DNA of 64,000 bases from Lachnospiraceae bacterium (GTDB taxonomy: Bacteria; Bacillota; Clostridia; Lachnospirales; Lachnospiraceae). Numbering within the stretch: the first letter of the stretch is position 1; each line of letters starts with the position of its first letter. Below the pieces are notes generated by a model. That model was not told the DNA's origin, made no database searches, and saw only the letters and a list, made by a program, of their open reading frames with translations. The stretch covers positions 93,890 to 157,889 of the forward strand of contig CABJBM010000016.1 in the NCBI GenBank assembly GCA_902363835.1, given 5' to 3'. Made by a program: the position numbers and the translations under genes. Shown here one piece after another: positions 17,102-25,906 of the stretch.

Positions 17102-18190
17102 TTAATAGTCCTGGTTCTCCATATATTTCATGTATTTTACTACCATCAGGGCAATCTTAAAGGTGATGGCGTCTTCAAATACACGCAGATCCAGGCCGGT
17201 GCTCTTCTGGAGCTTGTCCAGACGGTAGACCAGGGTGTTTCTGTGAATATAAAGCTGTCTGGATGTCTCAGACACGTTTAAGCTGTTCTCAAAGAATTTA
17301 TTGATCGTTGTCAGAGTTTCTTCGTCAAAATCATCAGGAGACTTTCCGTCGAAAATTTCTTTGATAAACATGCGGCATAAGGGCAGCGGGAGCTGATAAA
17401 TCAGACGGCCGATTCCCAGTTTACTATAGGCAACCACATTTTTATTGCTGTAGAAAATCTTACCCACATCCATGGCCATCTTGGCTTCCTTATAAGATCT
17501 GGAAACCTCCTTGATCTCACTTACAATGGTACCAAAGGCCACATGGACCTGAGTCATTGCTTCTGTATTGAGCATATCCAAAACAGTATTTGCAGTCTTC
17601 TCTAAATCCTCGTAAGTCTCGCCTTCCTTTACCTCTTTCACAAGAATGATATTCTTCTCATCAACAGCGGTAACAAAATCTTTGGTTTTTGCGGCAAATA
17701 AATTGCGCACTGTCTCCAATGCATTTACATCTTTTTCATGTTGGGTTTCAATGATGAATACGACTCTCTTGATGTTTGTCTCAATATGAAGCTTCTTTGC
17801 CCGATTATAGATGTCCACCAAAAGCAAGTTGTCAAGCAATAAGTTCTTAATGAAATTATCCTTGTCAAATCTTTCTTTATACGCAACCAGCAGGCTCTGG
17901 ATCTGGAAAGCGGCCAGTTTGCCTACCATATACACGTCATCGCTTCCTCCCCTTGCGAGAAGAATGTATTCCAATTGGTGCTCATCTAACACTTTGAAAA
18001 ACTGATATCCCTGGATCACCTGGCTGTCAGCCGGAGAATCCACGAACGCCAGGATTGAACTTTCATAATCTTCCGCATCAGGAAACGTGGTTGCCAGTAC
18101 CTTTCCTTCTGTATCGCAAATACACAGATCAATTCTCGTAATCCCTTTTAATCCTTCAATGGTTGTTTGAAGTATCTGATTCGAAATCAT
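17102..18190 (-). CDS. PucR/CdaR-type transcriptional regulator
   Basis: The 362-residue protein ends in the PucR-family helix-turn-helix: NVSETSRQLYIHRNTLVYRL (about 310-329), then DKLQKSTGLDLRVFEDAITF. The central part (about 135-280) resembles the GGDEF-like CdaR domain, and the N-terminus (IDLCICDTEGKVLATTFPDA) a ligand-sensing region. Such proteins regulate sugar-acid, purine or amino-acid pathways. The gene lies just downstream of the msmK-type ATPase gene on the same strand but is separated from it by a strong terminator, so it probably has its own promoter. GGAG with suitable spacing precedes the ATG. The target genes are unknown. Confidence 0.8.
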   Translation of the reverse strand: MISNQILQTTIEGLKGITRIDLCICDTEGKVLATTFPDAEDYESSILAFVDSPADSQVIQGYQFFKVLDEHQLEYILLARGGSDDVYMVGKLAAFQIQSLLVAYKERFDKDNFIKNLLLDNLLLVDIYNRAKKLHIETNIKRVVFIIETQHEKDVNALETVRNLFAAKTKDFVTAVDEKNIILVKEVKEGETYEDLEKTANTVLDMLNTEAMTQVHVAFGTIVSEIKEVSRSYKEAKMAMDVGKIFYSNKNVVAYSKLGIGRLIYQLPLPLCRMFIKEIFDGKSPDDFDEETLTTINKFFENSLNVSETSRQLYIHRNTLVYRLDKLQKSTGLDLRVFEDAITFKIALMVVKYMKYMENQDY

Positions 18191-18240
18191 GGCATATTCT
18201 CCTTTTTCGTAAATTTACCTTATTATATATTAAAGCAAAA

Positions 18241-18279
18241 AGAAAAAAAAAGCAAGCGGGTAGAATAACCGCTTGCTTA
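18241..18279 (-). terminator. Rho-independent terminator of the msmK-type gene
   Basis: On the minus strand AAGCAAGCGG pairs with CCGCTTGCTT around an eight-base loop, followed by a run of nine or more T. It begins 16 bp after the stop codon. Confidence 0.92.
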
Positions 18280-18293
18280 AAATTTCATAAAAT

Positions 18294-19406
18294 TTAGTTT
18301 AAAACAACGATTTCTGTATCTTTATCAAACACATGGATCTTTGTTAAGTCAAGAGCCAGCTTAATAGTATCGCCAGGTCTTGCTGTTGTACGAGGATTTA
18401 CTCTTGCGGTAAAGTTCACATCTTCCACATCAAAGTATAAGTAAACTTCAGCACCTAACAGCTCGTAAACTCTGATGGTGGCATCAATAACACTTGCAGG
18501 GGAAGATTCAAGGAAAGCTTCCTCATCATGTAAATCTTCCGGACGAATGCCTAAGACTACGGTTTTTCCAATGTAACCGGCATCCTCTAACTTTTTCGCT
18601 TTTACTTCCGGAAGAGCGATTGTGTTTCCACCAAAGGTTAAAGTAACATCGCTTCCCTTTTTCGCTACGGAAGCTTCGATTAAGTTCATCTGAGGAGCTC
18701 CGATAAATCCGGCAACGAATTTATTGCCTGGCTTATCGTATAAGTTCTGAGGAGAGTCAACCTGCTGGATCACGCCATCCTTCATTACTACGATTCTGGT
18801 ACCAAGGGTCATAGCCTCTGTCTGGTCATGGGTTACGTAGACCATGGTCGCCTCAAGTCTCTGATGCAGTTTGGAGATCTCAATACGCATCTGGCCTCTC
18901 AGCTTGGCATCAAGGTTGGATAAAGGCTCATCCATTAAGAACACCTTTGGATTACGCACGATAGCACGTCCCATGGCAACACGCTGTCTTTGTCCACCGG
19001 ATAAAGCCTTTGGCTTACGATCTAATAAATGCTCAAGGTCAAGGATTCTTGCGGCTTCATGAACCAGCCTGTCAATTTCGTCCTTTGGAGTTTTTCTCAG
19101 CTTCAGACCAAATGCCATGTTATCAAATACAGTCATATGAGGATACAGAGCATAGTTCTGGAACACCATTGCAATATCCCTGTCTTTTGGTTCCACATCA
19201 TTCATTAATTTCCCATCGATGTAAAGATCACCGGAAGAAATATCTTCCAGACCCGCAATCATACGAAGGGTTGTAGACTTACCACATCCGGATGGTCCTA
19301 CGAAAATGACGAACTCTTTGTCAGCAATTTCCAGATTAAAATCCTTAACTGCTTCAAATCCGTTAGGATATTTCTTGACAATGTTTTTCAGTGATAAACT
19401 AGCCAT
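18294..19406 (-). CDS. msmK: Carbohydrate ABC transporter ATP-binding protein (MsmK/UgpC type)
   Basis: This 370-residue ATPase energises sugar ABC importers. It has Walker A GPSGCGKST (37-45), the Q-loop, LSGGQRQRVAMGRAIV, Walker B VFLMDEPLSNLDAKLR and a C-terminal OB-fold/TOBE regulatory domain (about 235-370) that includes the MsmK/MalK-type TVVLGIRPEDLH. It is monocistronic, as stand-alone MsmK genes usually are: one ATPase serves several importers whose operons lack one. The sugar importer at 24-27.3 kb in this window has no ATPase of its own and is a likely client. The ATG at 19406 follows AGGAGG. A longer frame has no ribosome site. Confidence 0.92.
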   Translation of the reverse strand: MASLSLKNIVKKYPNGFEAVKDFNLEIADKEFVIFVGPSGCGKSTTLRMIAGLEDISSGDLYIDGKLMNDVEPKDRDIAMVFQNYALYPHMTVFDNMAFGLKLRKTPKDEIDRLVHEAARILDLEHLLDRKPKALSGGQRQRVAMGRAIVRNPKVFLMDEPLSNLDAKLRGQMRIEISKLHQRLEATMVYVTHDQTEAMTLGTRIVVMKDGVIQQVDSPQNLYDKPGNKFVAGFIGAPQMNLIEASVAKKGSDVTLTFGGNTIALPEVKAKKLEDAGYIGKTVVLGIRPEDLHDEEAFLESSPASVIDATIRVYELLGAEVYLYFDVEDVNFTARVNPRTTARPGDTIKLALDLTKIHVFDKDTEIVVLN

Positions 19407-19677
19407 TTTACTAATCCTCCTAAAAATAAAGTGTTTATTCTCTGATCTGAACCAGCAGCCCCCACAGCTGCGGTCCCCTGTTTCTGAAATAATCATACAT
19501 GAATTGTTTTTCTTTTACCATATTGTTATTTACCAAAATCCATTTCGGCCTTTTGGCTAATTTGTATAACGGGTCAAAAAAATGACTGAAACGTCAAAAT
19601 ATCAAGAGAACCGCTCTAATATTTCTGTCTATATTCGATAGGCTGGAGGTATTCCCCCGCTGTTTTAGTCAGAAACC

Positions 19678-19712
19678 ACAAGACGGCGCCAATAATTTTG
19701 GCACCGTCTTGT
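19678..19712 (-). terminator. Terminator of the methyltransferase gene
   Basis: ACAAGACGGCGCCA and its near-perfect complement TTGGCACCGTCTTGT form a long stem (about 14 bp with one mismatch) starting 18 bp after the stop of the gene at 19730. Confidence 0.75.
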
Positions 19713-19729
19713 AAACTTTATACGTGATA

Positions 19730-20314
19730 TTATCGCTTTTTCACAAGAACGTTCAGCCATTTTACATCAGAATGACCAGAACGCACATCCTCTGTTTCCC
19801 AAAGCTTTACGATCTCAAACCGGTCATTATCCCTTAAAACTTCAGTAATGGAATCCGCCGTAAAATCGCAGAAATACCGTTTCCCTCTGAATCCTTCAAA
19901 GTCTCCCAGTTTAAAAGACATATAAAGGATTCCCTTATCATTTAAGGCCCTTGCTATCTTTGTAAGAATGTCAGACAGTTCCTTTTTGGGAATATGAAGT
20001 AAGGATGCGCAGGCCCAGATTCCATCAAATACATTGTCAAAATCCATTTGTTCAAATGTCATCTGAAGCACTTCCAGGCCGGTATGGATCTCTGCCAGCT
20101 TACACATCTCCTCCGATGCATCAAGCGGCGTCACATCATATCCCAGTTCATAGAAAGTCAGACTGTCCCTGCCTGATCCGCATCCTAAATCCAGAATCGT
20201 ATCACCTTCTTCCAGAAGATTCAGGAATTCCTTCATGACCCCTGACATATCCTGGTTCACTGTTTCTTCAAATTCCTTTGCTGCATACTTATTATAATAG
20301 TCTATCGAGTCCAA
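19730..20314 (-). CDS. Class I SAM-dependent methyltransferase
   Basis: The 194-residue protein has the Rossmann-type motif I LDLGCGSGRDS (41-51), the acidic residue ending beta-2 (VTPLDASEEM) and the motif IV region FDGIWACASLLHIPK. This is the general class I methyltransferase fold (Methyltransf_11/25-like), and the substrate cannot be deduced. The start is TTG at 20314, directed by AGGAGG seven bases upstream; no ATG is suitably placed. It is the last of three closely spaced genes with the CvfB-like and thioesterase genes. Confidence 0.8.
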   Translation of the reverse strand: MDSIDYYNKYAAKEFEETVNQDMSGVMKEFLNLLEEGDTILDLGCGSGRDSLTFYELGYDVTPLDASEEMCKLAEIHTGLEVLQMTFEQMDFDNVFDGIWACASLLHIPKKELSDILTKIARALNDKGILYMSFKLGDFEGFRGKRYFCDFTADSITEVLRDNDRFEIVKLWETEDVRSGHSDVKWLNVLVKKR

Positions 20315-20342
20315 AATAATCCTCCTGTTATCCTTTTACCCG

Positions 20343-21182
20343 TTATTTGATACTTTCAATTTTACTTTCCGTTATCTTGATTTTTCCTTCTTTCAGAAGA
20401 TGTCCCACTGCCCGCTTAAACGCATTCTTGCTCATGGAAAACTCCCGCTTAATGGTTTCCGGCTCTGCCTTATCCGTAAACGGAAGGCTGCCGCCAAACT
20501 GGGTTTCTATGATCTCAAGAACTTTGCCGGAATCCGCATCCATCTGAATATAGGCCTTCTGCCTTGGGCTTAAATCCAGTTTCCCGTCTTCTCTTACCTT
20601 GGTGACCCGAGCCGTTACCTCATCGCCTTCCCGGTAATTTTCAAAAACCTCCTTCCGGGGGATCAGCCCGTAAAATTTATGATCTACTGCTACAAAGGCT
20701 CCCAGGTTTTCATTGATTTCATAAATAATCCCGGTCACCTGATCATCCTTCTTGTACGGCGACTGATTGCTCATGTAGGAATATACCCTCATGGTAGCAG
20801 CCAATCGCTTGCTTTTATCAATGTACAGGGCTGCCAGCACTTTCTCTCCCGGCCTTACCTTATGGGTCTGCTCCTTAAAAGGAAGAAGCAGATCCTTTTC
20901 AAGCCCCATGTCAAGAAATGCGCCGATCTTACCCACTTCTTTCACTTGAAGTACAGCGGTTTCACCTACCTGAAGTTTCGGTGCCGCTGTAGTGGCTATG
21001 AGCCGGTCCTCCGAATCCTTATAGATAAAAACAGGGATCCTGTCTCCGGGTCCTGTTCCCTCCGGAACCTGTTTCTTGGGCAGGAGCACGGAAACCTGGC
21101 TGTCAGCCTCCTCACCCACATATACGCCGAACTCCTTGACCCTCTGTACGACCAGGGTCTGCGTCTTTCCTAATTCTATCAT
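20343..21182 (-). CDS. S1-domain RNA-binding protein of the CvfB/YitL family
   Basis: The 279-residue protein is built from repeated S1-like OB folds, for example VVQRVKEFGVYVG near the start, VLQVKEVGKIGAFLDMGLEK and VTGIIYEINENLGAFVAVD. It ends in a winged-helix domain (SKNAFKRAVGHLLKEGKI). This order is that of CvfB (S. aureus virulence regulator B) and B. subtilis YitL, which bind RNA. The ATG at 21182 uses AGAGAGG, which sits inside the last codons of the upstream thioesterase gene, and is one base from that stop codon, implying co-translation. Confidence 0.85.
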   Translation of the reverse strand: MIELGKTQTLVVQRVKEFGVYVGEEADSQVSVLLPKKQVPEGTGPGDRIPVFIYKDSEDRLIATTAAPKLQVGETAVLQVKEVGKIGAFLDMGLEKDLLLPFKEQTHKVRPGEKVLAALYIDKSKRLAATMRVYSYMSNQSPYKKDDQVTGIIYEINENLGAFVAVDHKFYGLIPRKEVFENYREGDEVTARVTKVREDGKLDLSPRQKAYIQMDADSGKVLEIIETQFGGSLPFTDKAEPETIKREFSMSKNAFKRAVGHLLKEGKIKITESKIESIK

Positions 21183-21183
21183 G

Positions 21184-21909
21184 TTACATCCTCTCTGTTG
21201 TTCCCCGCAGCCAGATGACTGCGTAAGCTGCTCCCCGCTCATCACACAGGGAAACGGTGTAGCCTTCCTCTGTCCGGCTTATACGGGGATAAACTGCATC
21301 TCCAAAGACTGCCGCTTTTTTATATTCCACTCTCAGTTCGGAAACCTCCATTTCATCAGGAAGTACCGCTCTGGCAATCTCTACATATTGAGCATTATTG
21401 ACATGATGGTTTGTGTCAATATGATGCTTTCCGACGATGACCGGCTCCGCACTTTCGTACTCCTTTGGCACTTGGATCTTACGGGAAGCATAATCCATGG
21501 GAAGCTGTTTTTCCCCGCCGTTTCCATATCCCCGGATGTCTTCCGGTTCAATTTTCACAGGCCGTCCCTTTTCCGTATCAAACAGAAACCATACGGAGTT
21601 TGCCCTTACAAGGTACTCTCCGGTCTGATCACATATGGTAAAATTCCTATATCCGTAAAACCCTTTAAAGTCATAGGGCCAGGTACCCACTGTAATCTCC
21701 TCTCCCAGCACGGGATAACGGTCTGCCACGATCTGCCAGGAGGAAAGCCACCATGCCTTATGATGGTCCGTTAAATAGGAAATCCCAAGGCCGTTATCCT
21801 CAGACTGAAACGTAGAGCAATCCTGGAGGTAATTCATGATGCCTGTTAATGTCAGTCTTCCGCACTCATCTGTCTCACTGTAACGGACCCTGCTTCCAAA
21901 TGTATACAT
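21184..21909 (-). CDS. Acyl-ACP thioesterase (FatA/FatB-like)
   Basis: The 241-residue double hot-dog protein releases fatty acids from acyl carrier protein. Two hot-dog halves are visible: the first carries RVRYSETDECGRLTLTGIMN (8-27) and the second DTNHHVNNAQYVE (165-177), the Asn/His region conserved in the family. Bacterial members of this family are common in clostridia. The ATG at 21909 has AAGAGGTG upstream, and the extended ATG at 21939 lacks such a site. It is first in a short run with the CvfB-like and methyltransferase genes. Confidence 0.85.
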   Translation of the reverse strand: MYTFGSRVRYSETDECGRLTLTGIMNYLQDCSTFQSEDNGLGISYLTDHHKAWWLSSWQIVADRYPVLGEEITVGTWPYDFKGFYGYRNFTICDQTGEYLVRANSVWFLFDTEKGRPVKIEPEDIRGYGNGGEKQLPMDYASRKIQVPKEYESAEPVIVGKHHIDTNHHVNNAQYVEIARAVLPDEMEVSELRVEYKKAAVFGDAVYPRISRTEEGYTVSLCDERGAAYAVIWLRGTTERM

Positions 21910-22053
21910 TTCACACCTCTTATCAAAATTATATAACATTATAAAGCATTTTCATGCTCTTGTCCAGATAAACCCGTAAGATCACCGTGGAGGTTTTCGG
22001 AGAAATTCTATCAAAAAGGAAAGTTTTAACAGGAACTTAACAATCTGCAATGC

Positions 22054-22080
22054 AAAAAACGGAACCCTTGAGGTTCCGTT
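22054..22080 (-). terminator. Terminator downstream of tRNA-Gln (copy 1)
   Basis: On the minus strand AACGGAACC pairs with GGTTCCGTT, followed by TTTTTT. It begins a few bases after the tRNA 3' end. Confidence 0.85.
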
Positions 22081-22086
22081 TTCAGA

Positions 22087-22159
22087 CTGGGCTACAAGGA
22101 TTCGAACCTTGAAAATGACGGAGTCAGAGTCCGTTGCCTTACCATTTGGCGATAGCCCA
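22087..22159 (-). tRNA. tRNA-Gln (anticodon CTG), copy 1
   Basis: The cloverleaf folds fully: acceptor TGGGCTA/TAGCCCA with G discriminator, D-arm GCC/GGC, anticodon arm ACGGA-CTCTGAC-TCCGT giving anticodon CTG (reads CAG), and T-arm CAAGG-TTCGAAT-CCTTG. The variable loop is six bases (CATTTT), one longer than in the second copy at 31962. CCA is not encoded. A consensus promoter lies upstream and a strong terminator downstream, so it is a single-gene unit. Confidence 0.95.
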
Positions 22160-22176
22160 TCAATACAACAAGAGGA

Positions 22177-22205
22177 ATTATACAAGATTTTTCTACATTA
22201 GTCAA
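22177..22205 (-). promoter_or_regulatory. Promoter of tRNA-Gln copy 1
   Basis: TTGACT (22200-22205) and TATAAT (22177-22182) on the minus strand with a 17-bp spacer, about 18 bp before the tRNA. Confidence 0.88.
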
Positions 22206-22224
22206 GTCTTTTTTAAGTTGATTT

Positions 22225-22268
22225 TTCTGCCGGCCATGAAAGGGTTACCGTTCATCCGGACGGCAGAA
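22225..22268 (-). terminator. Hairpin after the GH2 gene
   Basis: TTCTGCCG and CGGCAGAA pair across a 28-base loop that contains a further CCGG/CCGG pairing. No T-run follows on the minus strand, so termination is uncertain. Confidence 0.4.
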
Positions 22269-22274
22269 GAATTC

Positions 22275-23984
22275 TTATTCGTAGATTTTTTTCCCGAAAA
22301 TCTTTTCCAGTTTTTCAAATGAAAGCTTGGGCGTTCTGTCTTCTTTCAAAAGACCGTTTGTCTCCTGCATGACATCCGTAAGCTGGGTATAGCAAAAACC
22401 GGAAAACTTTCTGCTTTTAATCAAAAAATCCGTAATAGGCTCCAGGCGTTTTAAAAATTCCTCTTCACTTTTCACCTTATTGTAATATCCCCAGCCTTTT
22501 TCTTCTGCGGAAAAGGCAATACCGCCATACTCTGTCATCAGAACCGGCTGTCCCCGGTACGCCTCTTGATCCGCCAGAACAAAGCGGCGCTCCGCATGGC
22601 TGTTTAGGATGTCCTCCATGCAATCATACCTTCTTTCTGTTTCCGGCATCAGCTCATAATCATGTAAGGCCAGAATATCCGTGTGCTCCGTCTGCTCCCA
22701 GCCGTCGTTTCCGCTGACCAGCCTGGTTCTATCCAGGGCCTTGGCCTGATAAAACAGCATATTAGAAAAGCTCTGCTGGCTGTTATCCGTTTTTATATTT
22801 CTCATTCCCCAGCTTTCGTTGGCTGTCACCCATGTAATAATGGATGGATGGTTATAATCCCGTTCAATGAATTCAGTCAGTTCCTTGGAGGTGTTTTCCA
22901 CAGTATTATCTGTATACATATAGCAGCTTGGCATCTCTCCCCAAACAAGGAATCCCAGTTTATCAGCCCAGTAATAATACCTTGGATCTTCAATTTTCTG
23001 ATGTTTTCTGGCCCCGTTAAATCCCATTTTCTTTGAGAGCAGAATATCATTCCGGATGGCCTCCTCATCCGGAGGCGTAAGAAGGCTCTGGCTCCAGTAG
23101 CCCTGATCAAGAACCAGTCTTTGATACAAAACCTCTCCGTTTAACAGAATTTTTCCATTTGTAACGCAAACAGACCGAAGTCCGAAATAGCTGGTAACCT
23201 TATCATTTGGAAGATTTACCTCCATTTCAATCAAATTAGGCTTCTCCGGCGTCCATGTCAGCTGATCCCGGCGCAGATCCAAGTCAGGTAAAGCCAAAAT
23301 CACCTTTCCATAGCCATTTTCACAGGAAATTTTCAAGCTGCCCAGGTCCATTTCCACACCACCTTCTGCAGGAAGGCTGTGAAAGGATATTTCTCCATCA
23401 ACACGGTCCATGGATGAAATGAAGATTTCGCATAATGCTTCATTCCGTTCCAGATCCGGAGTTGCTTTTATTCGTTTAATATAGGGTTTTCCTGCATATT
23501 CCAGCCAGACGCTCTGCCAGATGCCGGTGGCAGGAGTGTACCAGCAGGCAAAATTCTCCCCTGTCCATGTCTGCTTTCCTCTCGGTTTATCCGCGTCACT
23601 ATAATCCATAACCTTAACCGTTATGATATTCTTTCCGTCCGATACCAGCCCGGTAATATCTGCCTCAAAGGGAGTGTGACCACCTCTGTGGCCTCCTGCA
23701 TAGGTTTGATTAATATAAACCTCTGCTTCATAATCCACAGCTCCAAACTTCAAAAGCAGACTTTTTCCACTTAATCTGTCTTTCTCCACCACAAATTCTT
23801 TCCGATACCATACTATATGGTGAACCTCTGTATCCCCGATTCCGCTCATTTCGGCCTGATAGCAGAACGGCACCTGGATTTTCCGGTCAAATACCGGTTC
23901 ATCAAAGGAAAAATCCCATTCTCCGTTCAGATCCGTCCAATCCTCTCTTTTAAAATCAGGTCTTGGAACATTATCAATGACCAT
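22275..23984 (-). CDS. Glycoside hydrolase family 2 protein (beta-galactosidase/beta-glucuronidase type)
   Basis: This is a 569-residue intracellular GH2 exo-hydrolase (no signal peptide). The order is a sugar-binding jelly-roll domain (about 10-170, LNGEWDFSFDEP), an Ig-like domain (about 175-275), and a TIM barrel with the acid/base Glu in TANESWG (about 390) and the nucleophile in MTEYGG (about 485). It is short, lacking the extra C-terminal domains of LacZ, and is closer in size to beta-glucuronidases. Beside a GH105 enzyme, release of a terminal uronic acid or galactose from imported oligosaccharides is a reasonable inference. The second ATG (23984) has correct spacing from AAGGAG; the first is too close. 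It is last in the importer operon. Confidence 0.88.
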   Translation of the reverse strand: MVIDNVPRPDFKREDWTDLNGEWDFSFDEPVFDRKIQVPFCYQAEMSGIGDTEVHHIVWYRKEFVVEKDRLSGKSLLLKFGAVDYEAEVYINQTYAGGHRGGHTPFEADITGLVSDGKNIITVKVMDYSDADKPRGKQTWTGENFACWYTPATGIWQSVWLEYAGKPYIKRIKATPDLERNEALCEIFISSMDRVDGEISFHSLPAEGGVEMDLGSLKISCENGYGKVILALPDLDLRRDQLTWTPEKPNLIEMEVNLPNDKVTSYFGLRSVCVTNGKILLNGEVLYQRLVLDQGYWSQSLLTPPDEEAIRNDILLSKKMGFNGARKHQKIEDPRYYYWADKLGFLVWGEMPSCYMYTDNTVENTSKELTEFIERDYNHPSIITWVTANESWGMRNIKTDNSQQSFSNMLFYQAKALDRTRLVSGNDGWEQTEHTDILALHDYELMPETERRYDCMEDILNSHAERRFVLADQEAYRGQPVLMTEYGGIAFSAEEKGWGYYNKVKSEEEFLKRLEPITDFLIKSRKFSGFCYTQLTDVMQETNGLLKEDRTPKLSFEKLEKIFGKKIYE

Positions 23985-24038
23985 ATTCATTCTCCTTTTT
24001 CATCGCTTTTTTGTATTTTTTTAAAAAAGAGCTGTGTA

Positions 24039-24884
24039 TTACCCCTTTAAACCGGAAGTACTGATGCCTTCCACCAGATATTTCTGCAGACAGATAAAGA
24101 TAATGACTGCAGGCAGAATGGACAGGGTTGCCATTGCAAACATTGCACCGTAATCAGAAGAAGATCCAGGATCACAAAACAATTTTAATGCAAGGCTGAC
24201 CGGATATTTGGCGGACTCATTGATATAGAGCAGAGCGGAAAGAAAATCATCCCATCTCCACATAAAAGAAAAAATACTGGCCGTAATAAGTGCCGGGGAA
24301 ATAAGGGGCATGATGATCCTGGAAAATATACTATAATAAGAACAACCGTCAATCTTGGCTGCCTCATCAAGCTCTTTGGGAATTCCGTCTATGAAATTAA
24401 TCATCAGGTAAACAAAGAACCCCTGAATTGCAAAGCAATAAGGAAGTATCAGCGGCTTATAGCTTCCTACCCATCCTAATTTCTGATACCATAAATACTG
24501 TGGGATCATCAGAACCTGAGCCGGGAGCATCATGGAAAGCAGCATAGCTACAAATAAAACTCTCCTTCCAAAAAATCTGCATCTGGCAAGGCCATAGGCC
24601 ACCAAAGCAGAGGAAAAGACAGTTCCCAAAGTCGCCACAACGGCTATAAACAGGGAATTCTTAAAAAAAGTCGCAAACGTAATCTTTGCAAAACCTTTCC
24701 AGCCGTTCACATAATTAGAAAGCACAAACTTTTCCGGAATCAGCTGGCCTGCTGTTATAAAGATGGTATTGGTTTCCTTAAAAGAACTCATGACCATCCA
24801 AACCAAAGGATAAATCATCACAAGCCCCAAACTGCAGACAATAACATGGTAAAAAACTTTTCCTATTTTTCTTTTTGTTTTCAT
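24039..24884 (-). CDS. Carbohydrate ABC transporter permease (MalG type)
   Basis: The 281-residue inner permease has six membrane spans. The EAA loop, which docks the ATPase, is IPKELDEAAKIDGCSYYSIFSRIIMPL. It belongs to the CUT1 family of oligosaccharide importers. The ATG at 24884 is spaced ten bases from GGAGTG. An in-frame GTG at 24893 is too close to the ribosome site. It follows the MalF-type permease by five bases. It needs an ATPase from elsewhere (see msmK at 18294). Confidence 0.92.
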   Translation of the reverse strand: MKTKRKIGKVFYHVIVCSLGLVMIYPLVWMVMSSFKETNTIFITAGQLIPEKFVLSNYVNGWKGFAKITFATFFKNSLFIAVVATLGTVFSSALVAYGLARCRFFGRRVLFVAMLLSMMLPAQVLMIPQYLWYQKLGWVGSYKPLILPYCFAIQGFFVYLMINFIDGIPKELDEAAKIDGCSYYSIFSRIIMPLISPALITASIFSFMWRWDDFLSALLYINESAKYPVSLALKLFCDPGSSSDYGAMFAMATLSILPAVIIFICLQKYLVEGISTSGLKG

Positions 24885-24889
24885 CTGTC

Positions 24890-25801
24890 TCACACTCCTT
24901 CCGTATAAACCCAGAATTTCTTTGTTGCGAACAGAATCATTGTTATGAAACCTATAATTCCCAGCATTACCCAGGCCAAAGCCGCCCCGTATCCGGTATT
25001 ATAGAACTCAAAGGATTGCTGGTACATATAAACGGTATAAAACAAAGTGGAATTCAGCGGTTTTCCCTGGGTAATGATAAAGCATTGTGTGAATGCCAGG
25101 AAACCATTGATCATCTGCATGACCAGATTAAAGAAAATAGTGGGTGTTAACAGAGGCAAAGTGATTTTGAAAAACTGAGAAACTTTATTTGCGCCGTCTA
25201 CTCTGGCAGCCTCATAAAGAGTCACCGGAATCTGCTTTAAAGATGATAAGAAAATCAGCATAGAAGAACCAAACTGCCAGACTGCCAGGACAATAAGGGT
25301 CCAGATCGCTGTATTCTTATTTCCAAGCCATGCAAAGCTGGTCTGAATCCCAAAAATACCCAAAAGATGATTGATCACACCGTCGGTTGCAAACATTCGC
25401 TTCCACAAAATGGCGACTGCCACGGAACCTCCAATAATGGATGGAAGATAGTAAGCCGCCCGGTAAAAGCCGGTTGCCATTGTTGTATTAAGCAGAAGCA
25501 TGGCCACCATAAGTGCAAAAACCAAACGCAGAGGAACCGATACCAAGGCGAAATAAAACGTAACCCCTATGGTCTGAAAAAACACTTTATCATCAGTAAA
25601 CATTTTTATGTAATTTTTAAGCCCTGCAAAAACAGGCGGCGATAAAATGTTATAATCGCATAAAGAATAGTAAAAGGAAATTCCCATGGGCACCACCATG
25701 AACAACAGAAAGCCTACGATAAACGGAAGGCTGAATATCACTCCCGCTGTACTTTCTTTGTTCAGGAAATGCCTGAGTCCTGCACCTTTGTTATCTTTCA
25801 T
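24890..25801 (-). CDS. Carbohydrate ABC transporter permease (MalF type)
   Basis: The 303-residue CUT1 permease has about six spans and an EAA loop, LYEAARVDGANKVSQFFKIT, near residue 210. It pairs with the MalG-type permease next door to form the membrane channel. The ATG at 25801 has GGAGG six bases upstream. The operon order is binding protein, MalF type, MalG type, GH2. A stable hairpin at 25871-25896 separates it from the binding-protein gene and probably lowers permease expression relative to the binding protein. Confidence 0.92.
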   Translation of the reverse strand: MKDNKGAGLRHFLNKESTAGVIFSLPFIVGFLLFMVVPMGISFYYSLCDYNILSPPVFAGLKNYIKMFTDDKVFFQTIGVTFYFALVSVPLRLVFALMVAMLLLNTTMATGFYRAAYYLPSIIGGSVAVAILWKRMFATDGVINHLLGIFGIQTSFAWLGNKNTAIWTLIVLAVWQFGSSMLIFLSSLKQIPVTLYEAARVDGANKVSQFFKITLPLLTPTIFFNLVMQMINGFLAFTQCFIITQGKPLNSTLFYTVYMYQQSFEFYNTGYGAALAWVMLGIIGFITMILFATKKFWVYTEGV

Positions 25802-25870
25802 AGACATCCTCCATTCATGGATAACTGTATACTTAGTCAAGCGGGCATTGGCAATCCGCTTCGCTGCTTA

Positions 25871-25896
25871 TCAGGTGGAGCTTTTACTCCACCTGA
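25871..25896 (-). terminator. Intra-operon hairpin after the sugar-binding-protein gene
   Basis: TCAGGTGGAG and CTCCACCTGA pair perfectly (10 bp) around a six-base loop, 11 bp after the binding-protein stop codon and before the permease genes, with no strong T-run. It probably acts as an attenuator or 3' mRNA stabiliser, common in binding-protein-dependent operons. Confidence 0.6.
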
Positions 25897-25906
25897 TTGG
25901 GTTCAA